From: Branchiostoma lanceolatum
Taxonomy: Eukaryota; Chordata; Leptocardii; Amphioxiformes; Branchiostomatidae
DNA length: 64,000 nucleotides
Direction: 5' to 3'
Assembly: GCF_035083965.1 (NCBI RefSeq)
Contig: NC_089736.1
Coordinates: 201,001 to 265,000 of the forward strand
Shown: piece after piece, positions 60,328-64,000 of the stretch
Numbering within the stretch: the stretch's first letter is position 1
How the letters are laid out: each line of letters begins with the position of its first letter
Notes under the pieces: model-generated
Seen by the model: only the letters and a program-made list of their open reading frames with translations
The model's database searches: none
What the model was told of the DNA's origin: nothing
Made by a program: the position numbers and the translations under genes

Positions 60328-60842
60328 GGGACGACTTAACATCGCTTACTCGGCAACAGTATGAACTGTAGGAGCCTCGAACAGACTTCTAGGGACGACT
60401 TAACATCGCTTACTCGGCAACGGTTAGAACCATAGTAGCCTCTAGCAAACTTCTTGGGACGACTAAACATCGCTTACTCGGCAACAGTATGAGCTGTAGG
60501 AGCCTCGAACAGACTTCTTGGGACGATTTAACATAGCTTACTCGGCAACGGTTAGAACTGTAGTAGCCTCTAGCAGACTTCTTGGGACGACTTAACATCG
60601 CTTACTCGGCAACAGTATGAACTGTAGGAGCCTCTAGCAGACTTCTTGGGACGGCTTAACATCGCTTACTCGGCAACAGTATGAACTGTAGTAGCCTCTA
60701 GCAGACTTCTTGGGACGGCTTAACATCGCTTACTCGGCAACAGTTAGAACCATAGTAGCCTCTAGCAGACTTCTAGGGACGACTTAACATCGCTTAATCG
60801 GCAACAGTATGAACTGTAGTAGCCTCGAACAGACTTCTCGGT
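60328..60842. repeat. 64-bp minisatellite, eight copies
   Basis: Units carry GACTTAACATCGCTTACTCG, GCAACAGTATGAACTGTAG and TAGCCTCTAGCAGACTTCTT. Two variants (cagtatgaactgtag and cggttagaaccatag) alternate in part, so a 128-bp dimer amplified. It lies upstream of the Ig-dioxygenase start and could affect its promoter. Confidence 0.92.
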
Positions 60843-61500
60843 ATACAATTGTAAACTGGTCTACAATCAGAGACTGGTATACAAGTAGAAAACTGGAATC
60901 CAATAAGAAAACTTGTATGCAATCAGAAAACTCATTTACAATCTGAAAGCTGGTATTTACTTACACAATTGATATAAAATCAGAAAAGTGTTATTCAATC
61001 AGAAAGCTAGTATACAATTAAAAACGGGCGTACAATCAGAAACCTGGTATACAATCAGGAAACGTGTATAGAATTTTAAAAAAACATCGGTATAAAATCA
61101 CAAGAATAGTACGGTCATAAAACTGGCATATAACCAGAAAACTGATAAAGAATAAAACAAATATACAATCTGAAAACTGTTACACTATCCGAAAACTGCT
61201 TTGCCATCTGAAACCTGTTATGTAGTCTTAAAACTGCTCTTCAATATATACGAAAACTGCTATACAATCTGAAAACTGTTATATAATCTGAAAACTACTA
61301 TACAATCAGAAAACTGTTGTTCAATCTGAAAACAACTATACAAACAGGAAACTGCTCTACAATCTGAAAACTGCAAAGCGATCAGAAAACTGCTATACAA
61401 TCGGAAAAATGCTACACAATCAGAAAAATGCTATACTGTTTGAAAACTGGTATACATTCTGAAAACTTTTATACAATCAGAAAACTGTTTTAAAATCGGA
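60843..61500. repeat. Degenerate 18-20-bp minisatellite, about 33 copies
   Basis: Units of the type TATACAATCAGAAAACTG, with the variant TATACAATCTGAAAACTG, run for over 600 bp directly after the 64-bp array. They are AT-rich and non-coding. Confidence 0.88.
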
Positions 61501-62297
61501 ATACAGCACCTGGTGGACTTGGGCCATTGAATTCCCATAGACAGGAACAAATGATTTATGATTTTGTAACGTTTTTTACTTGCAAATGCGTCAATTTAAA
61601 CAAACTCATAACATTTAGTCTCCCTTCAGCTTTAGACAGCCGTCAAAGTTATCCCCTTGAACCCAACATGCCATAGACCTTTTCATTAGCGTCTTGCCTT
61701 AAACAGTAAGCTGTTGAATAAGTTAAAGACCTGCGTGGGATCCGTGACAGGATTGTCTGATGCCCACATATGTCGCTAGGTGGCGTGATTTAGCATAGCT
61801 TGTTCATAATTTCCAAGCAGATGTTGGGACGTTGCACCTCAATGTCTGCCACTTCTAGACCTTCATTTGGTCTCAAAGGTAAGCTAAGTGCCCCTAACGC
61901 ACCCTGTTTTGGCTGTTTTGGCTAATTTCAACAACTTTTTCAACTCGAACAGGAGGTCTGGTAGTGAGTGCTCAGTGTCACTTACGAATGTAGTGGATGC
62001 TACTTGAACGTTTAACATTTTCCAAAATCATATCCAGTTGTTTGAGTAACTGCTTTTTGGCATATCTTACTTATTACCTGGATGTGAAACCTTCATCGAC
62101 GCCTGATATGTGGGTAGGTCTTGATGAGACCCCCAAATGAGTAGATTTTGATTGCCTAGCGACCATCTAAGGTACTGCAAAGAAACTTCCGTTTCTGGTA
62201 TCTCGTGTTCTGCACAAGCTATGGTCATGGTTATCTTACTACAGTAAAGTATAGGGTCCAAGTGCAATTTCGCGGCAGTTCTGTTTTCTTTGCCTTA
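61501..62297. other. Non-genic DNA with interspersed repeat fragments
   Basis: A single AATTTCCAAGCAGATGTTGG end of the MITE family seen in FADD intron 1 is at about 61808. Block 62035-62240 shares CCAGTTGTTTGAGTAACTGC, TACCTGGATGTGAAACCTTC and GTGGGTAGGTCTTGATGAGA with 12720-12790, 48480-48585 and 14520-14600. No gene is seen. Confidence 0.5.
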
Positions 62298-63158
62298 AGC
62301 CTAGGTTACACATAGCCGAACATGGCTCCCGAACGCTAGCCGACTCGGGTCGGCGGTAGTTCGGGAGCAGTCTGACCAGTTTTTGGGCCACGCCTATCTT
62401 TGGCGCCGAACATGCGTCGAAGATGCGCCGATCATCTCCTAACCAGTACACGAATTACTCCCGAATGGGCCCCGAATGCTTTCTAGCTTACTCCCAACCG
62501 TCCCGACCTCTAGCCGCAGACTGCCGAATCTCTCCTGACTAAACCCCGACCGATTGCAGACCCTCTCACGAATTTAAATGGACATATTCAGCGACTTTCA
62601 AAAGAGGGGCCATTTGCGGTTTTGATTAAAATAATCCATTCTATTATGTTGTTAACATCACCGAGAGATCGAATTCGGATCATGGCTAGCTTTAATACTG
62701 CTTTTAGTGTTCTTCTTTGTTTTTGGTCGTGTGAAGGTCGGGGGTGATTCGACCACGTTCCGATAGTAGTCACTTGGTTGAGAATTAGTTAGCAGAGATT
62801 TGTCTACGGCCTTGGGGTGAGTTATGGGTAGGTTGGAAACTAGTTGGGAGTAAGTCAGTAGTATTTCTGGCGTGGTTAAGGTTCTAATTTTACTACTGAC
62901 TCAATCCCGAATACCAGCCGAACACTAGCCGACCGCGCCGAACACCAGCCGAACACCAGCCGACTCATTTCAGACCCTACGTCCAGAGCCGAATGTTTTG
63001 AAATTTTCAAAACATTCGGCTGGCGCAGCCGAACACCAGCCGACTCAGCCGAACGCCAGCCGACTCGGCCGAACCCCAACCGAGCTAGCTCCCGAATCAC
63101 TCCAACCATGGTCGGGGGAGAGTCGGGAGGCCATGTTCGGCTATGTGTAACCTAGGCT
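62298..63158. mobile_element. PIF/Harbinger-like non-autonomous element with TTA target duplication
   Basis: Perfect 28-bp inverted repeats begin AGCCTAGGTTACACATAGCC and end with the complement. TTA lies on both sides (62295-62297, 63159-63161). Subterminal tandem units CCGAACACCAGCCGA and CAGCCGACTC are dense near the right end. No transposase frame is present in 861 bp. Confidence 0.82.
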
Positions 63159-63310
63159 TTAGTTTCTTACGAAACAAACCAGCGAGAATGTAGAAGAATC
63201 AGCGTGTTATTTTGACCCATTACTATCATCCAATTTTTGCATGGGCGTTTTACTGCAGATGGTCGGAGGGCCGTTGTACAGTCGTGGTTCGAGATCCATT
63301 TCCATTTTGC

Positions 63311-63872
63311 CTATTGACGTCCTGGAACAAACGAATGAATGAAAATAGCAGGAATGAGATGTGGAATGATGTTTGTTGACATGGTTTATAACAAGAGCAA
63401 TCAAACGTGCTTAGTGTGGTGGATAGATGAAGGGGTTTCAGGAAATGGTACGGTTTACAAAGAGTACCTGGGGCAGCCTGGCATATGAAGCGCTGCACAC
63501 TGTTGCAATAGTAGTCGTTCCACTTGTTTTTCCACTGGTCTCGGGATGAGTCGTAAATAACACAATCTTGGTTGTCCGCATAGTTGTACGTCCCAAGTGC
63601 AGAACCCGGATACCAGGCGTTGTACGTCCCAAGTGCAGAACCATCCACCCACTTAAAGGTACCGTCTTTGCGCAGGCCGAACCAGAAGGCACAATTGTCG
63701 CACACGGACCTGTACAAGGAGATCACGAAGGCGTCGGTCTCAGCGTCTCGGGGCATGGCGAGGGTGCCGCCGTCTACACTACAGGCCGCGGCCGCTCCGC
63801 TGAAGGTTTTCTGGATGTTGAAGGCCTTGTAGCAGATTTCATGCCACATTGTGTAACCTTTAGGACAAGATA
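63311..63872 (-). CDS. C-type lectin domain protein, 3' part
   Basis: Exon 63468-63872 encodes a nearly complete C-type lectin domain: CPKGYTMWHEICYKAF, AAAACSVDGGTLAMPRD, FWFGLRKDG, NQDCVIYD, KWNDYYC and RFICQ. Six cysteines are at expected places and the WND calcium motif is present. In phase, it splices to 63321, where a stop follows after GRQ at 63311-63313. The 5' exons, with any signal peptide, lie beyond the right edge; the exon starts in phase 1. The long-loop segment contains a 36-bp tandem duplication (63583-63642) so SALGTYN occurs twice, and the second copy sits where an EPN or QPD sugar motif is expected. Ordinary mannose- or galactose-type binding is therefore doubtful. Confidence 0.88.
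63583..63642 (-). repeat. 36-bp in-frame tandem duplication inside the lectin exon
   Basis: GTTGTACGTCCCAAGTGCAG followed by AACC occurs at 63583-63606 and 63619-63642 with no difference. The period is 36 bp, so 12 residues were added without a frameshift. Confidence 0.9.
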
Positions 63873-64000
63873 CTGGAAAGAAATTTCGAGAAGACATTGG
63901 TGTTTTTTGAAATATTCCAGAATTCTATCACTAACAAATCATTGAATTTATTTCATAAGAAGAACATTCGAACATGTACTTTGCGTAGGTTCATTTGATG

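Overview
The window is animal nuclear DNA and almost certainly from an amphioxus (Branchiostoma). Genes are split into short exons with canonical GT..AG introns. The proteins are those of a basal chordate (WAC, an MPP3/MPP7-type MAGUK, FADD, a V-type Ig protein). Introns and spacers are packed with small non-autonomous DNA transposons, tRNA-derived SINEs and minisatellites. All gene models below were built by hand by joining exons whose splice phases agree.

Layout. (1) 838-10519, minus strand: WAC, 13 exons visible, 3' end beyond the left edge. (2) 10.5-11.1 kb: a GC-rich probable divergent promoter. (3) 11.1-20.9 kb: intergenic or large-intron DNA with SINEs and hAT-like elements. (4) 21042-23979, minus strand: a secreted leucine-rich-repeat protein whose first intron is a splice-donor minisatellite. 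(5) 29021-38044, plus strand: a complete MPP7/MPP3-type scaffold (L27-L27-PDZ-SH3-GK, 577 codons). (6) 41002-48191, plus strand: FADD (DED plus death domain, 190 aa), preceded by a promoter minisatellite and flanked by inverted copies of a 1-3 kb repeat, the right one holding a 294-bp satellite. (7) 53910-59971, minus strand: a predicted secreted protein fusing one V-type Ig domain to an intradiol-dioxygenase-like domain with all four candidate iron ligands. (8) 63311-63872, minus strand: the end of a C-type lectin gene. A possible first coding exon of an unknown plus-strand gene lies at 53042-53215.

Two observations stand out. First, at about 16 of 39 splice donors the last part of the exon plus the donor is copied, once or many times, into the start of the following intron. 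I recall that such exon-intron junction minisatellites were reported at the amphioxus Adh locus as 'mirages'; I could not check this. Here they recur in five unrelated genes, and in the LRR gene they form ten extra donors in exact 42-bp register that stay in frame. Second, the Ig-intradiol dioxygenase fusion pairs an immune-type recognition domain with an enzyme fold typical of bacteria and fungi.

The genes share no obvious pathway. FADD, the LRR protein, the Ig-dioxygenase and the lectin could all belong to innate immunity, but that is inference from domain type only.
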